From Methylomonas albis (GTDB taxonomy: Bacteria > Pseudomonadota > Gammaproteobacteria > Methylococcales > Methylomonadaceae): a stretch of DNA of 64,000 nucleotides. The notes beneath the pieces were generated by a model. It was not told the origin of the DNA. It did not search any database and saw only the letters and a list, made by a program, of their open reading frames with translations. Each line of letters begins with the position of its first letter. Positions within the stretch are counted from its first letter, which is position 1. Both the position numbers and the translations under genes were made by a program. The stretch lies in NCBI RefSeq assembly GCF_014850955.1, contig NZ_JACXSS010000001.1, forward strand, positions 1,984,001-2,048,000, given 5' to 3'. This document shows, one piece after another, positions 36,166-46,558 of this stretch.

Positions 36166-38670
36166 TCAAAATTCATAATTTGCCATTTCAGTATCTAATG
36201 CATATACGTTTGCAGCAAATTTCTGAAAGCTAAAATGCTCAATTATCTCATTCTTTAACAAATTCTGATTGTCAAGCACCTCATTTCGATACTCTATGGC
36301 GTGTAAAATCAATTCAGCAAATTTACCTACATCAGCAAATGGAGCATGCAATAGTAGCTCCATGTAACTACATAATTCAAAACGAATCAGAGGATTATCC
36401 ATGCAAACTATGGGGCAATCATTAATTAGTGCGTCTAATAGCTGTGTAGGGAAATTGCCTTCCATTTCGGATGAATATCCCAAACAGGATGCATTTTTAT
36501 AAAGCCAAGCCAAAGTTGTATCATTGACTTTATTGAAAATAAATAGTTTGTCAAGTAAGCCATTACTCCTAATTTCATTCTGCGAGACCTCAGGAATAAA
36601 GCTAGCCGTCAAAACCAAAAAAAGTTCTGGTAAACTTTTTACGGCCAGACACCAACTTCGAACCAGTAAATCCAAACGTTTGTTAGGATGGTATTGCGCT
36701 GGATAAAACACAAATTTACGTCCATCAAGCTTTTGAATCAAATTAATTGGAATAGCCATAAGGTCATTTTGCTTATTCGATGCACCAAAATAAGGCGTAA
36801 GAAACGATACGATCTTATCTGCAGGTACTTTCAATGCAGAGTTAGGTAAGTATTCTTTAGAAAAAGCAGAGTCTGTTAGAACTTTTTTAGCCTTTTTAGC
36901 CAATTTCACCCCTATTGCAACGTTTTTGTTACTTTTAGGAAAGCATTCTCTGCCAGTAAAGAAGTGTGGTATATAATCTGGAATATAGGCTAACAAAGGA
37001 GCATTTAGGCTAATTGCCTCAGGAAAATTATAATAATGGGGGACGACAGCATACCTTAACTTTGGGGAAATAGATGAAAATAGTTTACTTATTTTTTTTG
37101 AAGCTACATAAGCTATAATAATGTTCTGAAATAAAAGAAATAAATACGTTAAAATGGATTTTATTAGTCTATAAAACGATTTTATGTTGCGGATTTTACG
37201 CTTTCCTTTTATTGTATCCAATATCCTCAGAAAATGCTCATTTGACCTATTTCCGCATCCATTGATCAGACTTTTTATAAATCTATTGCTCGCATTTTCT
37301 AAGTAGTATATGCCTAGCTCTGATAATGGGATTACCTTAACTAAATCTGGGCTAGCGCATTCAGCTGCGTAAAATCCATGTACAACAGTAGCCTCATTTT
37401 CTAGTGCCGTGACCATAACAGGAATGTCTTTTAAGTTTAAGGCCTTAACAAACTGCTGCATTACTCTTGGAGTTTCCTCAATAGAGGAATACAGCCCATT
37501 ACAATGCACATAAGTATTTTTAAAATGACTGAGTATTAATACTGGATCATAATCAAAAATTTCTTGCTGATTTAAATCGTAAATAATCTTGGGAGTAACA
37601 GAAGAGCTAGAGCTCTCCAATAAGGCCTTTATGGTGTTTTCAAATATAGGTTGGCCATATTCTTTTAAATAACGTCGTCTAATTGACTCTTGGCTATCAA
37701 TTATCTCAGATATGAGAGCTTTATCGCCATTTATAATAAGTTGGGCAACCCGCAGTGCATCTTCTTCATTCTTTACCAATCCAGGGGAGTTAAATCCGAA
37801 ATATCGATGCAATAACGAATTTGGGAAATACAGAACAGGACCTCCTAACATCATCATTTCGATGGGGGGAAGATAGCAAACATTTCTCTCTCGATAGGTA
37901 TAGATATAACCAGACTCTTTTGAGAATTCTGACAAAAATGCTGCACGTGAAAGCGTACCAACAACATTCGGATCGGCATTGGGTTCTAACTGAACACCGT
38001 AATACCGAAATTTCCTTTGCTCAAAAAATTCCTTTAGATAACGAAAGTGAGTTTGATAATAAGCGTTCGTAATATTTGGGCATGAGAGGGCGATTGTTTG
38101 CCTGCGAATTTCTGTAGTTGCCCAAGTGTCTTTAAGATCAAGTACATCATCAGTTAACCAGTAAGGCACAACATGCCCCACATTTTGAAGCCATATCTGC
38201 TCGTCAGATAAACATTCATTTGCGTGTGGCAAGAACCAGAAGTTCTCTCGTCCTTGGATTAAATCGAAAGCGCCATTTTCGTACAGCTTTTTACTCACAA
38301 TCCCAATTTGACCGTAGCAACGATATAATACTGTCCCACTAAAAACCTTCAGTACGCTAAGTAACCAATCAGGATGAATTGTTACGATAACAACATCAAA
38401 GTATGTATTTAATATTTCCCCTATTTCGTGAGAGATAGAATTATAAAAAAAATTATATCGACATAGCTTATTAAGCACATTTCTTGGAAGTGTTGTATCG
38501 CCAACTTCCCATTTATCAGAAACAGATTGGTCTTGGATGTTGCTAAGATAAGGCGGGCGAAAAACCTCGTATCCCATTTTTTTTAACATAGGGAATTCGG
38601 TTTCAACTAGCACCTTATGCATTCCAAGCCAAAATATTCTTTTCTGGTGCTGTAATTTTATTTTGGACAT
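36166..38670 (-). CDS. Large tandem glycosyltransferase (two GT-B-like halves)
   Basis: An 834-residue protein. The first half (about 1-350) looks like a GT-B fold with IEMMMLGGPVLYFPNSL as a degenerate donor site. The second half (about 370-830) is a GT4-type enzyme with FVFYPAQYHPNKRLDLLVRSW and SEMEGNFPTQLLDALINDCPIVC. A hydrophobic stretch at about 510-530 may contact the membrane. Fused transferases of this kind often add two sugars or set chain structure. The ATG overlaps the stop of the FkbM-like gene by one base (TAATG). AT-rich like its neighbours. Confidence 0.82.
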   Translation of the reverse strand: MSKIKLQHQKRIFWLGMHKVLVETEFPMLKKMGYEVFRPPYLSNIQDQSVSDKWEVGDTTLPRNVLNKLCRYNFFYNSISHEIGEILNTYFDVVIVTIHPDWLLSVLKVFSGTVLYRCYGQIGIVSKKLYENGAFDLIQGRENFWFLPHANECLSDEQIWLQNVGHVVPYWLTDDVLDLKDTWATTEIRRQTIALSCPNITNAYYQTHFRYLKEFFEQRKFRYYGVQLEPNADPNVVGTLSRAAFLSEFSKESGYIYTYRERNVCYLPPIEMMMLGGPVLYFPNSLLHRYFGFNSPGLVKNEEDALRVAQLIINGDKALISEIIDSQESIRRRYLKEYGQPIFENTIKALLESSSSSVTPKIIYDLNQQEIFDYDPVLILSHFKNTYVHCNGLYSSIEETPRVMQQFVKALNLKDIPVMVTALENEATVVHGFYAAECASPDLVKVIPLSELGIYYLENASNRFIKSLINGCGNRSNEHFLRILDTIKGKRKIRNIKSFYRLIKSILTYLFLLFQNIIIAYVASKKISKLFSSISPKLRYAVVPHYYNFPEAISLNAPLLAYIPDYIPHFFTGRECFPKSNKNVAIGVKLAKKAKKVLTDSAFSKEYLPNSALKVPADKIVSFLTPYFGASNKQNDLMAIPINLIQKLDGRKFVFYPAQYHPNKRLDLLVRSWCLAVKSLPELFLVLTASFIPEVSQNEIRSNGLLDKLFIFNKVNDTTLAWLYKNASCLGYSSEMEGNFPTQLLDALINDCPIVCMDNPLIRFELCSYMELLLHAPFADVGKFAELILHAIEYRNEVLDNQNLLKNEIIEHFSFQKFAANVYALDTEMANYEF

Positions 38671-39470
38671 TATGAATTAAATTTCTTTAGTTTTTTCTTA
38701 ATAAATAGAAATGGTCTCAATATTTGCCAAACTATACTTGTATGTATCGCATGGATATCACTTTCCAATTGCTGAATTCTTTTCAATTCAGCATATCGTG
38801 TAAAATTATCAAAACAATTTGGAGGGGCATGAAAGCCTTTTTGAAGGGCATATTGCTCTTTAGCAAGATAAAAACGGTTTAATCCATCGAAATAAACAAA
38901 TTCATAGCCTCTGTTAACTATAAGTGACTCCCACTTCTCGTGAGTTGTAATAACTGAATTGGGCTCTGTTGCCTCAACTAATATTACCCATGGTCGAATA
39001 CGATTTAAGTCAATCCCTTGTAAAACTAAGGCTTCAGCTCCTTCCACATCGATTTTAAGAAAGCTGATTTCCTTAAATCCAAATTCGTCAATCACATTAT
39101 CTAAGCGGCGCGCAGGAACAGTTATTTTTATAACTTTATGTGAATTGGCTTCATGGCGATAAGCATATTCTTGATTAATGGTTGACATTCCTGTATTAGT
39201 AACTTCGTATAAAGTCAGTTCACCGTCCTCTGCCGCACAAGCTATATTCAGATTAATATCTAGAGGTCTATCAGAAACAATTTGTTCAAACAAATATTCA
39301 ATCGGCTCAATATTGATACCTCGCCAGCCCTTTTCATAAAATGCTTTAGTAACCGAGTCAGTAATTGGATGTGCAGCACCAACATCAATGTAGATACCAT
39401 TCTCAACATGATTTAACACTCGCCAAAGCATTACATCTTCAAAATTTTGTGAATAGGACATAAAGGTCAT
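38670..39470 (-). CDS. FkbM-family methyltransferase
   Basis: A 266-residue SAM-dependent methyltransferase. SYSQNFEDVMLWRVL followed by GIYIDVGAAHPITDSVTKAFYEKGW is the signature of the FkbM subfamily found in O-antigen loci, and FLKIDVEGAEALVLQG is the core motif. These enzymes O-methylate sugars, sometimes at the chain end. A terminal methyl cap would fit the cap-recognising exporter ATPase of this cluster. One-base overlap with the gene downstream, 11 bp after the gene upstream. Confidence 0.9.
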   Translation of the reverse strand: MTFMSYSQNFEDVMLWRVLNHVENGIYIDVGAAHPITDSVTKAFYEKGWRGINIEPIEYLFEQIVSDRPLDINLNIACAAEDGELTLYEVTNTGMSTINQEYAYRHEANSHKVIKITVPARRLDNVIDEFGFKEISFLKIDVEGAEALVLQGIDLNRIRPWVILVEATEPNSVITTHEKWESLIVNRGYEFVYFDGLNRFYLAKEQYALQKGFHAPPNCFDNFTRYAELKRIQQLESDIHAIHTSIVWQILRPFLFIKKKLKKFNS

Positions 39471-39481
39471 AAATTGATGCT

Positions 39482-40741
39482 CTATTTTTTTATGATCTCA
39501 ATTGTAGGTAAAGGAAATATATACCCAACCCCACATTCCAACATGTCTTTTTCACGGTCGATAAATTCTTCTTTGAAATGCCAAGGAAGAACCAGGTAGT
39601 AATCCGGACTCATCAATCTTGACTCTGCTTCGCTTACAATCGGGATGTCCGTGCCAAGGGTGTGCGCCCCATATTTGTCGGGATTGCGCTCCGCCGCCAC
39701 ATCTATCAGTCTGTTATCAATTCCGCACCACTGCAAAATGGTATTTCCCTTTGTTGAGGCGCCGTAGATATGAATTTTCTTGCCTTCTTTCTTCAACTTC
39801 TTTAATAGCGAAATCAATTCTTCCTTGTGTACGTTGATCCGATCTTGAAAATGCTTGTACGGTTTATCGGTATCCAATTCAAGGTCGAATTCTTGCTGGC
39901 GTATTTCCTTTATATTCTCAAGATATTGTTCATTCTTGTAGTTAAAATTATTAGCATGAGTAGCGTAACAGCGAAGACTTCCACCATTGATAGAGTTATG
40001 AATAACATTGAATACCTTCATTCCCGCGCATTTGAGAATATACTCAATCACAGCCAGGCTGTAATATTCCAAATGTTCATGGCATATAGTGTCGTACGAC
40101 GTCATTTTGAGCATGGTTGGCATATAAGACATTTCAAATATCCATATGCCGTTGGAAGATAGAATATTCTTGATTCCGTTGGTAAAAGTGATTGGATTCT
40201 CCAAGTCATAAAACATCGCGATCGAGGTAATGATATCGAACTTATTACCATTTAGGCGTGCTAGCAGTTCTTCCGATGGAAAAATATCTTGTATAACCTT
40301 AATTTCACCTCTAATTTCCTGAGCTATATCGGAAGGATCAACGCCATATTTTTCGAATGTTGTAGGATAAAATCCTAGCAGAGTTCCATCGTTGCAACCT
40401 ATATCTAGTGTCCTACCAGATGTCATGTTAATAATCTGCATAGCATCACCTACAATGCCTTTCAGATGTTCGCGCATAGTATTGTTGGTTCCAGAACGAT
40501 ACCAATAGGCGGAATATAGGATGTCTGGCGGAACTGTGTGCTCCATTTGCAATAACCCGCAAGCTTGTTCATCGCGTGTTGGATCACATCGGATTAACGT
40601 CATTGGTATCTTGCGCATCGGGGGAATCTCTTTACCCGGTTTTACAAAAGACCCTTGAAGGAATTGTTCGCCTAAATTGATTACTGGTGTTAAAGCCGAT
40701 GAACCGCATACGCGACATGTTGTACGGTGTATTAAGTGCAT
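39482..40741 (-). CDS. Zinc-containing sugar C-methyltransferase-like protein
   Basis: A 419-residue protein with three parts. An N-terminal zinc-binding segment begins CRVCGSSALTPVINLGEQFL. A SAM-binding core (about 95-260) has LDIGCNDGTLLGFYP. The C-terminal domain (about 290-410) has KIHIYGASTKGNTILQWCGI and the motif AAERNPDKYGAHTLGTDIPI. This is the Methyltransf_13/14 architecture of NDP-sugar C-methyltransferases such as TylC3, which make branched deoxysugars. Substrate is not known; a branched sugar in the O-chain is a possibility. Confidence 0.88.
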   Translation of the reverse strand: MHLIHRTTCRVCGSSALTPVINLGEQFLQGSFVKPGKEIPPMRKIPMTLIRCDPTRDEQACGLLQMEHTVPPDILYSAYWYRSGTNNTMREHLKGIVGDAMQIINMTSGRTLDIGCNDGTLLGFYPTTFEKYGVDPSDIAQEIRGEIKVIQDIFPSEELLARLNGNKFDIITSIAMFYDLENPITFTNGIKNILSSNGIWIFEMSYMPTMLKMTSYDTICHEHLEYYSLAVIEYILKCAGMKVFNVIHNSINGGSLRCYATHANNFNYKNEQYLENIKEIRQQEFDLELDTDKPYKHFQDRINVHKEELISLLKKLKKEGKKIHIYGASTKGNTILQWCGIDNRLIDVAAERNPDKYGAHTLGTDIPIVSEAESRLMSPDYYLVLPWHFKEEFIDREKDMLECGVGYIFPLPTIEIIKK

Positions 40742-40742
40742 A

Positions 40743-41110
40743 TAAATCCTACCATTTAGTTATGATTTTTTCCATGTAAACTTTTTGCAAAAGCATGCAA
40801 TTTTTGTTGATTTTATCTATACACTGATTTCGCTCCAGATTGAGCAAATCCAACTGCTTTAAGACAGAATCTTTTTGTTCAATGGGTACTTTGTCAAACT
40901 CGTAGACCTGTTCCTGCCATAACTCAATATTGACATCATCCAGTCTAGAAAATACATCGCTAATACTTCAATCAATTGCCCTGATATCATTTCCGTCTTT
41001 CTTGTAAACTTGTTGGCAGTAAACGTGAGCTTATCTGTGGAGATTTTTCCGTTGATCGCGGCTACCGCAAATACGTTAATCTCATTTTGAAGTTGGTTCT
41101 CATGCTTTGC
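40743..41110 (-). pseudogene. Frameshifted relic inside the polysaccharide cluster
   Basis: The minus strand encodes HENQLQNEINVFAVAAINGK and, after a frame change near 40970, SISDVFSRLDDVNIELWQEQ, DSVLKQLDLLNLERNQCIDK and then a stop just before the methyltransferase gene. Codon use looks like coding sequence in each segment, but no single frame spans it. The second part (LW...LDLLN.ERNQ.IDKIN) resembles small helical proteins such as the DUF4254 or DUF6165 type found in polysaccharide loci, though I cannot assign the family. A sequencing error could mimic the frameshift. Confidence 0.5.
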
Positions 41111-41196
41111 TAGACTTACAAGTCTAGCAAAGCCGGAATTGTAGTTTGTCGCAAAGTGTTCCGAGTGTTTCTGTCACAATGTGATCCGCTTTGTGC

Positions 41197-42450
41197 TTAA
41201 TCTAATTCCCATTGGCAATCCGCAAAAACACATCCATAATCAAAACCCTCATAAGAAGCAAAGACTGTCCCTGCATCAAGCACGTTAATCAATATAACAT
41301 CTTGGGCGGTATCAATCGCTCTAACATGATGTACGCTAATAGCGAACGTACAATAGTACTGTCCGGGCACTAGAAAATTCTTGGGTATGGTTATCGTCAT
41401 GTTTACCACATCTCCATCATTACCCGTCGCAGGCCATTTATTATTATTATTAGTAAAAACTTTTCTGCCTCTTTGATCTATTAGATAAAAGCCAATTACG
41501 CTTTCAGTCACCCAGCGATTAACTACGCAGCGGAGTGCTATTGTGATCGATTCATTATGAAGAAAAGTTGCTGTCGGCATCCCCTGCGCATTTATCGCCT
41601 GAATTGTTTCAAAAAACATATCGTTACTATATTTATTCGTTGCAATATATCCTTTGTTACTTTCCAAAGTGGCCTTCTCTAAATAATACTTAACCACATC
41701 TTGAGTAGTACCTGAACTCAAAATACTCCCTTTCCCTAACAAAATTGTACGACTACATAATTCGGAAATCATCCCCATGCTATGGCTAACAAAAATTATT
41801 GTTTTGCCATCTTTGGCAACCTCTCCCATTTTTCCTAAACATTTCTTTTGAAACTGCGAATCCCCTACCGCCAATACTTCATCCACAATCAATAATTCCG
41901 GTTCTAAATGCGCCGCCACTGCAAATGCCAATCGCACATACATACCACTGGAATAATGCTTAACCGGTGTATCAAGAAACTTTTCAACTTCGGCAAAATC
42001 GACGATTTCATCGAATTTCTTTTGGATTTCATGTTTTCGCATACCTAATACCGCGCCATTAAGAAATATATTCTCTCTTCCGTTCAGTTCAGGATGAAAG
42101 CCTGTACCCACTTCCAATAAACTGGCTACTCGACCATTGATGGTTACTTTGCCGGTTGTCGGTGCGGTAATCCTGCTCATGATTTTGAGTAAGGTTGATT
42201 TGCCCGCGCCATTACGGCCGATAATGCCTACCCGATCGCCTGGCTGAATTTCGAAATTAATGTCTTTTAGTGCCCAGAATTGCTCGGTTCCACCGCTATG
42301 TTGAACTGGCTGTAAAGGATGGCGTAAATGATGGCCTATTGAGCGGACAGCTTGACTCAGTTGGTCGCGTAGCGTGCTGTAACGCGTTTGATTTTCATGC
42401 TTAATGGTGTATTTTTTACCGAGATTTTCAATTTTTATCGCAGGCGTCAT
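41197..42450 (-). CDS. wzt: Polysaccharide ABC exporter ATPase with C-terminal cap-recognition domain (Wzt)
   Basis: A 417-residue protein. The ATPase domain (about 1-250) has GRNGAGKST, YSSGMYVRLAFAVA and LLIVDEVLAVGD. The extra C-terminal beta-sandwich (about 265-417) matches the Wzt carbohydrate-binding domain that recognises the modified non-reducing end of the finished O-chain. Its presence implies chain termination by a cap such as a methyl or phosphate group. The methyltransferases of this cluster are the obvious candidates. It forms a complex with the permease encoded 24 bp upstream. Confidence 0.93.
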   Translation of the reverse strand: MTPAIKIENLGKKYTIKHENQTRYSTLRDQLSQAVRSIGHHLRHPLQPVQHSGGTEQFWALKDINFEIQPGDRVGIIGRNGAGKSTLLKIMSRITAPTTGKVTINGRVASLLEVGTGFHPELNGRENIFLNGAVLGMRKHEIQKKFDEIVDFAEVEKFLDTPVKHYSSGMYVRLAFAVAAHLEPELLIVDEVLAVGDSQFQKKCLGKMGEVAKDGKTIIFVSHSMGMISELCSRTILLGKGSILSSGTTQDVVKYYLEKATLESNKGYIATNKYSNDMFFETIQAINAQGMPTATFLHNESITIALRCVVNRWVTESVIGFYLIDQRGRKVFTNNNNKWPATGNDGDVVNMTITIPKNFLVPGQYYCTFAISVHHVRAIDTAQDVILINVLDAGTVFASYEGFDYGCVFADCQWELD

Positions 42451-42474
42451 TTGATGTCTAGTGCGGATAGGTAA

Positions 42475-43296
42475 TTATAATTTATCGGCAAACTGTCTTT
42501 CAGTCTTTAAAAAATAACGAATACCAATACCCAATAACAAGAATGACACTCCGACAGATATATTAAATCCCTGGAAAAGAAAAATGGTTTCATCGCCTAT
42601 TATGCTCCAACGAAATCCATCAATGACGCCCACCATGGGGTTAAGATAGTAAATCAGTCGCCATTGTTCAGGAATGATCTGGCTGCTGAATCCGACTGGT
42701 GAAATATACAGCCCCATTTGTACAATAAAGGGCACAACATAACGGAAATCTCGGTACTTAACATTGAGTGCCGATATTAGATAGCCTAAGCCCATTGCTG
42801 TAATCGCCGCCTGTAATAAGAATAATGGCAGAAACAGAATATTGATTGAGGGTATAAACCGATACCAAATCATCATTCCCATCAATAATACAAATGAAAT
42901 AAGGAAGTCTATTAAATTAACAAACAATGGCGTAGTAGGAATAATGATTCTGGGAAAATAAACTTTACTGATCATCGCCGAGTTATCGACGACTGCATTA
43001 GCGCTTTCGCTGAGAGAGTTGGCGAAAAAATACCAAGGCAGCATAGCGGTAAATACCAATATCGGGTATGGCGTATTCGCATCGCTAGGCAGGTGTGCAA
43101 TCTTTCCAAAAACCACCGTGAAGATAAGCATGGTCAATAGTGGCCTCAATACTGCCCAGGCGGCACCGATGACTGTTTGTTTATACCTGACTTTAAAATC
43201 GCGCCAGGCGAGGATGAAAAACAAATCCCTATACTCCCAAAGCTCCTTAGATAGATGGAGCATAGTCTTTTCCGGGGTAATGATGGTTTGTTGCAT
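42475..43296 (-). CDS. wzm: Polysaccharide ABC exporter permease (Wzm)
   Basis: A 273-residue protein with six membrane segments, of the ABC-2 polysaccharide type. LFFILAWRDFKVRYKQTVIGAAWAVL at the start is the typical amphipathic entry of Wzm/KpsM permeases, and the C-terminal part has YYLNPMVGVIDGFRW. It moves the undecaprenyl-linked O-chain across the inner membrane together with Wzt. It is the first gene of the minus-strand cluster, so the promoter should lie at 43297-43435. Confidence 0.93.
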   Translation of the reverse strand: MQQTIITPEKTMLHLSKELWEYRDLFFILAWRDFKVRYKQTVIGAAWAVLRPLLTMLIFTVVFGKIAHLPSDANTPYPILVFTAMLPWYFFANSLSESANAVVDNSAMISKVYFPRIIIPTTPLFVNLIDFLISFVLLMGMMIWYRFIPSINILFLPLFLLQAAITAMGLGYLISALNVKYRDFRYVVPFIVQMGLYISPVGFSSQIIPEQWRLIYYLNPMVGVIDGFRWSIIGDETIFLFQGFNISVGVSFLLLGIGIRYFLKTERQFADKL

Positions 43297-43435
43297 CTGA
43301 ATTGATAGTAAAGCGTTTGATTTTAATGGGAGAAATCGTTTTCCGGAATTTTTACGATTGCAAAACAGCCGGCGGGTTCATTGCTGGGCCGATTTCGTAA
43401 GTCGTTTAGCATAGTCGTATGTCGGAGAAATACAA

Positions 43436-45517
43436 TTAACGCTTGGTTTTGAATTGTCTAGTTTTCGACTTGTTTGGAATAGAGTTGCCATCGCTTTTCG
43501 GCTGAAAACTCGGCACCAAATGTTGTTTACCATTCCCAATCAAATCCGCCCGGCCCATATCTTTCAACGCGTCGCGTAGCAAAGGCCAGTTTTTCGGGTC
43601 GTGATAGCGCAAAAATGCCTTGTGCAAGCGCCGTTGTTTGATGCTTTTGGGGATGGAGATGTCGGGACTGTTCCGCGCGACTTTGTGCAAAGTGTCTTTG
43701 CCGGAATGGTACATTGCCGTGGCGATCGACATAGGCGAAGGCAAAAACGCTTGGACCTGGTCTGCGCGGAAGCCATTGCGCTTCAGCCATAAAGCCAGAC
43801 TCAGCATGTCCTTATCTTCGGTACCCGGATGGGCGGCGATGAAATAGGGGATCAGATATTGTTCTTTACCGGCTTCTTTCGAATACTTATCAAACATCGC
43901 CTTGAAGCGGTCGTAAGTGCCCATGCCGGGTTTCATCATTTTTGACAGTGGGCCTTGCTCGGTGTGTTCCGGGGCGATTTTTAGGTAACCGCCAACATGG
44001 TGCATGACCAGCTCCTTCACATATTCCGGCGTCTCCACGGCGATGTCGTAGCGCAGGCCGGAGGCGATGAAGATTTTTTTGATGCCCGGTAGCTTGCGGG
44101 CGCGCCGATACAGTTTGACCAGCGGAGTTTGGTCGGTATCCAGGTTGTGGCAAATGCCGGGATAAACGCAGGATGGCTTGCGGCAGGACTCTTCGATTTT
44201 CGAGTCTTTGCAAGCCAGGCGCCACATGTTGGCAGTCGGGCCGCCCAGATCGGAGATATGGCCGGTAAAATTCGGCGAAGTATCGCGGATGGCTTCAATC
44301 TCGCGAATGATGGAATCCTCCGAGCGGTTTTGGATGATGCGGCCTTCGTGTTCGGTGATCGAACAAAAGCTGCAACCGCCGAAACAACCGCGCATGATCA
44401 ACACCGAATGCTGAATCATTTCAAATGCCGGTATGTTGGCTTTGCCATAAACGGTATGCGGCAAGCGCGAGTAGGGCAGGTCGAAGACGCCGTCCATTTC
44501 CGGCGTGGTCAACGGTAGCGGCGGCGGATTAATCCACACTTCGCGATTGCCGTGGCGTTGAATCAAGGCTCGGGCATTGCCGGGGTTGGTTTCGCCGTGC
44601 ATCACTCGTGAAGCGTGCGCGTATAAAATCGGATCGTCCTTTACTGCTTCGTAATCCGGCAAGCGGATCACGGTTTGCGTGCGCTGCTTGTTGGCGATGG
44701 GTTTGAATTGAATGACCTGTTCGTTTTCAGCTAGCGAAGGTTTGTCTTCACATGCCGGTTGTTCTTGATATGGATTTACATGCGAAATCACCGCACCCGG
44801 CTTGTCGATGTCGGTGGAGTCTTTCTCCATCCAACCTTGCGGGATTTGTTTGACAAAATGTACCGTGCCGCGAATGCCCTTCAAATCCGCAATGGTTTCG
44901 CCTTTCGCCAAGCGCTGAGCGATTTCCACCACTTGCCGTTCGGCGTTGCCATACACCAGCAAATCAGCTTTCGAATCCAGCAAAATGGATTTTCGCACTT
45001 TGTCCGACCAATAGTCGTAATGCGCGATACGGCGTAAGCTGGCTTCAATGCCGCCGATGACGATAGGCACGTTCTTGTAGGCTTCCCGACAGCGGTGAGC
45101 ATAAACATTCACCGCCCGGTCCGGACGTTTGCCGGCAGCGCCGTCGGCCGTATAGGCATCGTTGGAGCGGATCTTCTTGTCCGAGGTATAACGGTTGACC
45201 ATAGAGTCCATATTGCCGCCGGTCACCCCAAAAAACAGCTTGGGTTGGCCCAGTCGTCTAAAGTCCTCGGCGCTCTGCCAGTCGGGCTGGGAGATGATGC
45301 CAACCCGGAAACCTTGCGCTTCCAACACCCGACCGATCACCGCCATGCCAAAACTGGGATGATCGACGTACGCATCGCCGGTTACTAAGATCACGTCGCA
45401 AGCGTCCCAACCCAGAGCTTCCATTTCCGCGCGGCTCATCGGCAATTCCGGTGCCGGCCCGAAGCGGTGCGCCCAGTATTTTTTGTAGCCGAAGATGTAG
45501 GGAGCGTTGTGTATCAC
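43436..45517 (-). CDS. YgiQ-family radical SAM protein
   Basis: A 693-residue protein. The radical SAM cluster motif is in [18 protein letters not shown] (C-x3-C-x2-C). The N-terminal part resembles the YgiQ region that begins [20 protein letters not shown]. Members are widespread and of unknown substrate. The start overlaps the stop of the spermidine-synthase-like gene by 4 bp (ATGA), so the two are coupled. The C-terminus is a basic tail ([11 protein letters not shown]) typical of the family. Confidence 0.93.
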   Translation of the reverse strand: MIHNAPYIFGYKKYWAHRFGPAPELPMSRAEMEALGWDACDVILVTGDAYVDHPSFGMAVIGRVLEAQGFRVGIISQPDWQSAEDFRRLGQPKLFFGVTGGNMDSMVNRYTSDKKIRSNDAYTADGAAGKRPDRAVNVYAHRCREAYKNVPIVIGGIEASLRRIAHYDYWSDKVRKSILLDSKADLLVYGNAERQVVEIAQRLAKGETIADLKGIRGTVHFVKQIPQGWMEKDSTDIDKPGAVISHVNPYQEQPACEDKPSLAENEQVIQFKPIANKQRTQTVIRLPDYEAVKDDPILYAHASRVMHGETNPGNARALIQRHGNREVWINPPPLPLTTPEMDGVFDLPYSRLPHTVYGKANIPAFEMIQHSVLIMRGCFGGCSFCSITEHEGRIIQNRSEDSIIREIEAIRDTSPNFTGHISDLGGPTANMWRLACKDSKIEESCRKPSCVYPGICHNLDTDQTPLVKLYRRARKLPGIKKIFIASGLRYDIAVETPEYVKELVMHHVGGYLKIAPEHTEQGPLSKMMKPGMGTYDRFKAMFDKYSKEAGKEQYLIPYFIAAHPGTEDKDMLSLALWLKRNGFRADQVQAFLPSPMSIATAMYHSGKDTLHKVARNSPDISIPKSIKQRRLHKAFLRYHDPKNWPLLRDALKDMGRADLIGNGKQHLVPSFQPKSDGNSIPNKSKTRQFKTKR

Positions 45518-46317
45518 GATTTTATAATCCGGTTGAAAGCGTTGGGGTTGTGGCGTTTTAAATCCAGCAGATAGGTGGGAAATTCCAGCTGATACATCTG
45601 TTCCAGATGTTTGGCTTTGTCGATCAGTTGTTTGATGCCGGGCTTTGGCATGGCTTCGCCAAAAGCAAGACCTATAACATTACCTCGGTTGCGTACCGGC
45701 AAAAACAACATGCGTCTTTCGAATACGCGCCCCAGGTTCCAGGCCACTTGCTGGAACATATCCTTGTCGGTACCCCATAAATTGATCACCAGCAGACCGT
45801 TTTTGGTCAGCATGGTTCGGCAATCGTCGAAAAAAGTTTCGCTACTGACTTCCGGTGCCATGCCGTCATGGTCGTAAGCGTCGATGACGATCAAGTCGTG
45901 TTGTTCGCTTTGCACTTGGCTGGCTTGACGCACATGCTGCGCGCCGCAGCCGATTTTGATTTTCAGGCGTGGATCGAAAGGTAAACCAAAATGGCTGCGC
46001 GCGACTTTTAACACGCTACCGCGAAATTCCACCACCTTTAGCCGGCAATCGGCAAATTGATGCAGCATGAATTTGGCGATGGTACCGCCACCCAGGCCTA
46101 TCATCAGCACTTCGCGAGGCGTGTCATTAAACATCAGGCCGGCCATCATGGCCCGCGCATACAGGGAGTGCAGGCGGTCCGGTTCAGCCAACAGCATACT
46201 GCTTTGCCTGGCGTGCGAACCAAAATGCAAGGCTCTGACGCCTTCTTTATCAACGATTTCTATGATGCCTTCGTCGTCGTGGCTTTGGTGTATCACCAGG
46301 CCTTCATATTTGTACAT
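45514..46317 (-). CDS. Spermidine-synthase-like methyltransferase-fold protein
   Basis: A 267-residue protein with the spermidine synthase fold: [17 protein letters not shown] (nucleotide/SAM-site loop) and [18 protein letters not shown] (the D-x-D region). The acidic site is close to that of real aminopropyltransferases, but the N-terminal tetramerisation part is short. It could be a true polyamine aminopropyltransferase or a relative with another role. It overlaps the YgiQ gene by 4 bp; that pairing is the only contextual clue. Confidence 0.8.
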   Translation of the reverse strand: MYKYEGLVIHQSHDDEGIIEIVDKEGVRALHFGSHARQSSMLLAEPDRLHSLYARAMMAGLMFNDTPREVLMIGLGGGTIAKFMLHQFADCRLKVVEFRGSVLKVARSHFGLPFDPRLKIKIGCGAQHVRQASQVQSEQHDLIVIDAYDHDGMAPEVSSETFFDDCRTMLTKNGLLVINLWGTDKDMFQQVAWNLGRVFERRMLFLPVRNRGNVIGLAFGEAMPKPGIKQLIDKAKHLEQMYQLEFPTYLLDLKRHNPNAFNRIIKS

Positions 46318-46558
46318 GCGGTGTAGCGAACGGAAAAGAGACGGCTATTTTCCTTGAAAATCCGGCGCTTGTCTTGTTAATAGTGCGTTGGCGATTTTTT
46401 AGTCACCCCGTAAATATGAGGGGATATTGCGGTGATGCCGTTGATTTTAGGTGGGTAGGTGCGAATTTTTTTGCACCGTAAATAGAAGGCCTGACAAAAC
46501 AAGAAAATTCAGCAGCCCTAGCAAAGCCGCGAAATTTCGAAGAGTGGGACGCTAAAAA

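Noticed and set aside
43597-45388. Numerous overlapping frames inside the YgiQ gene
   Set aside because: They are other-frame shadows of an intact radical SAM gene with clear motifs in its own frame.
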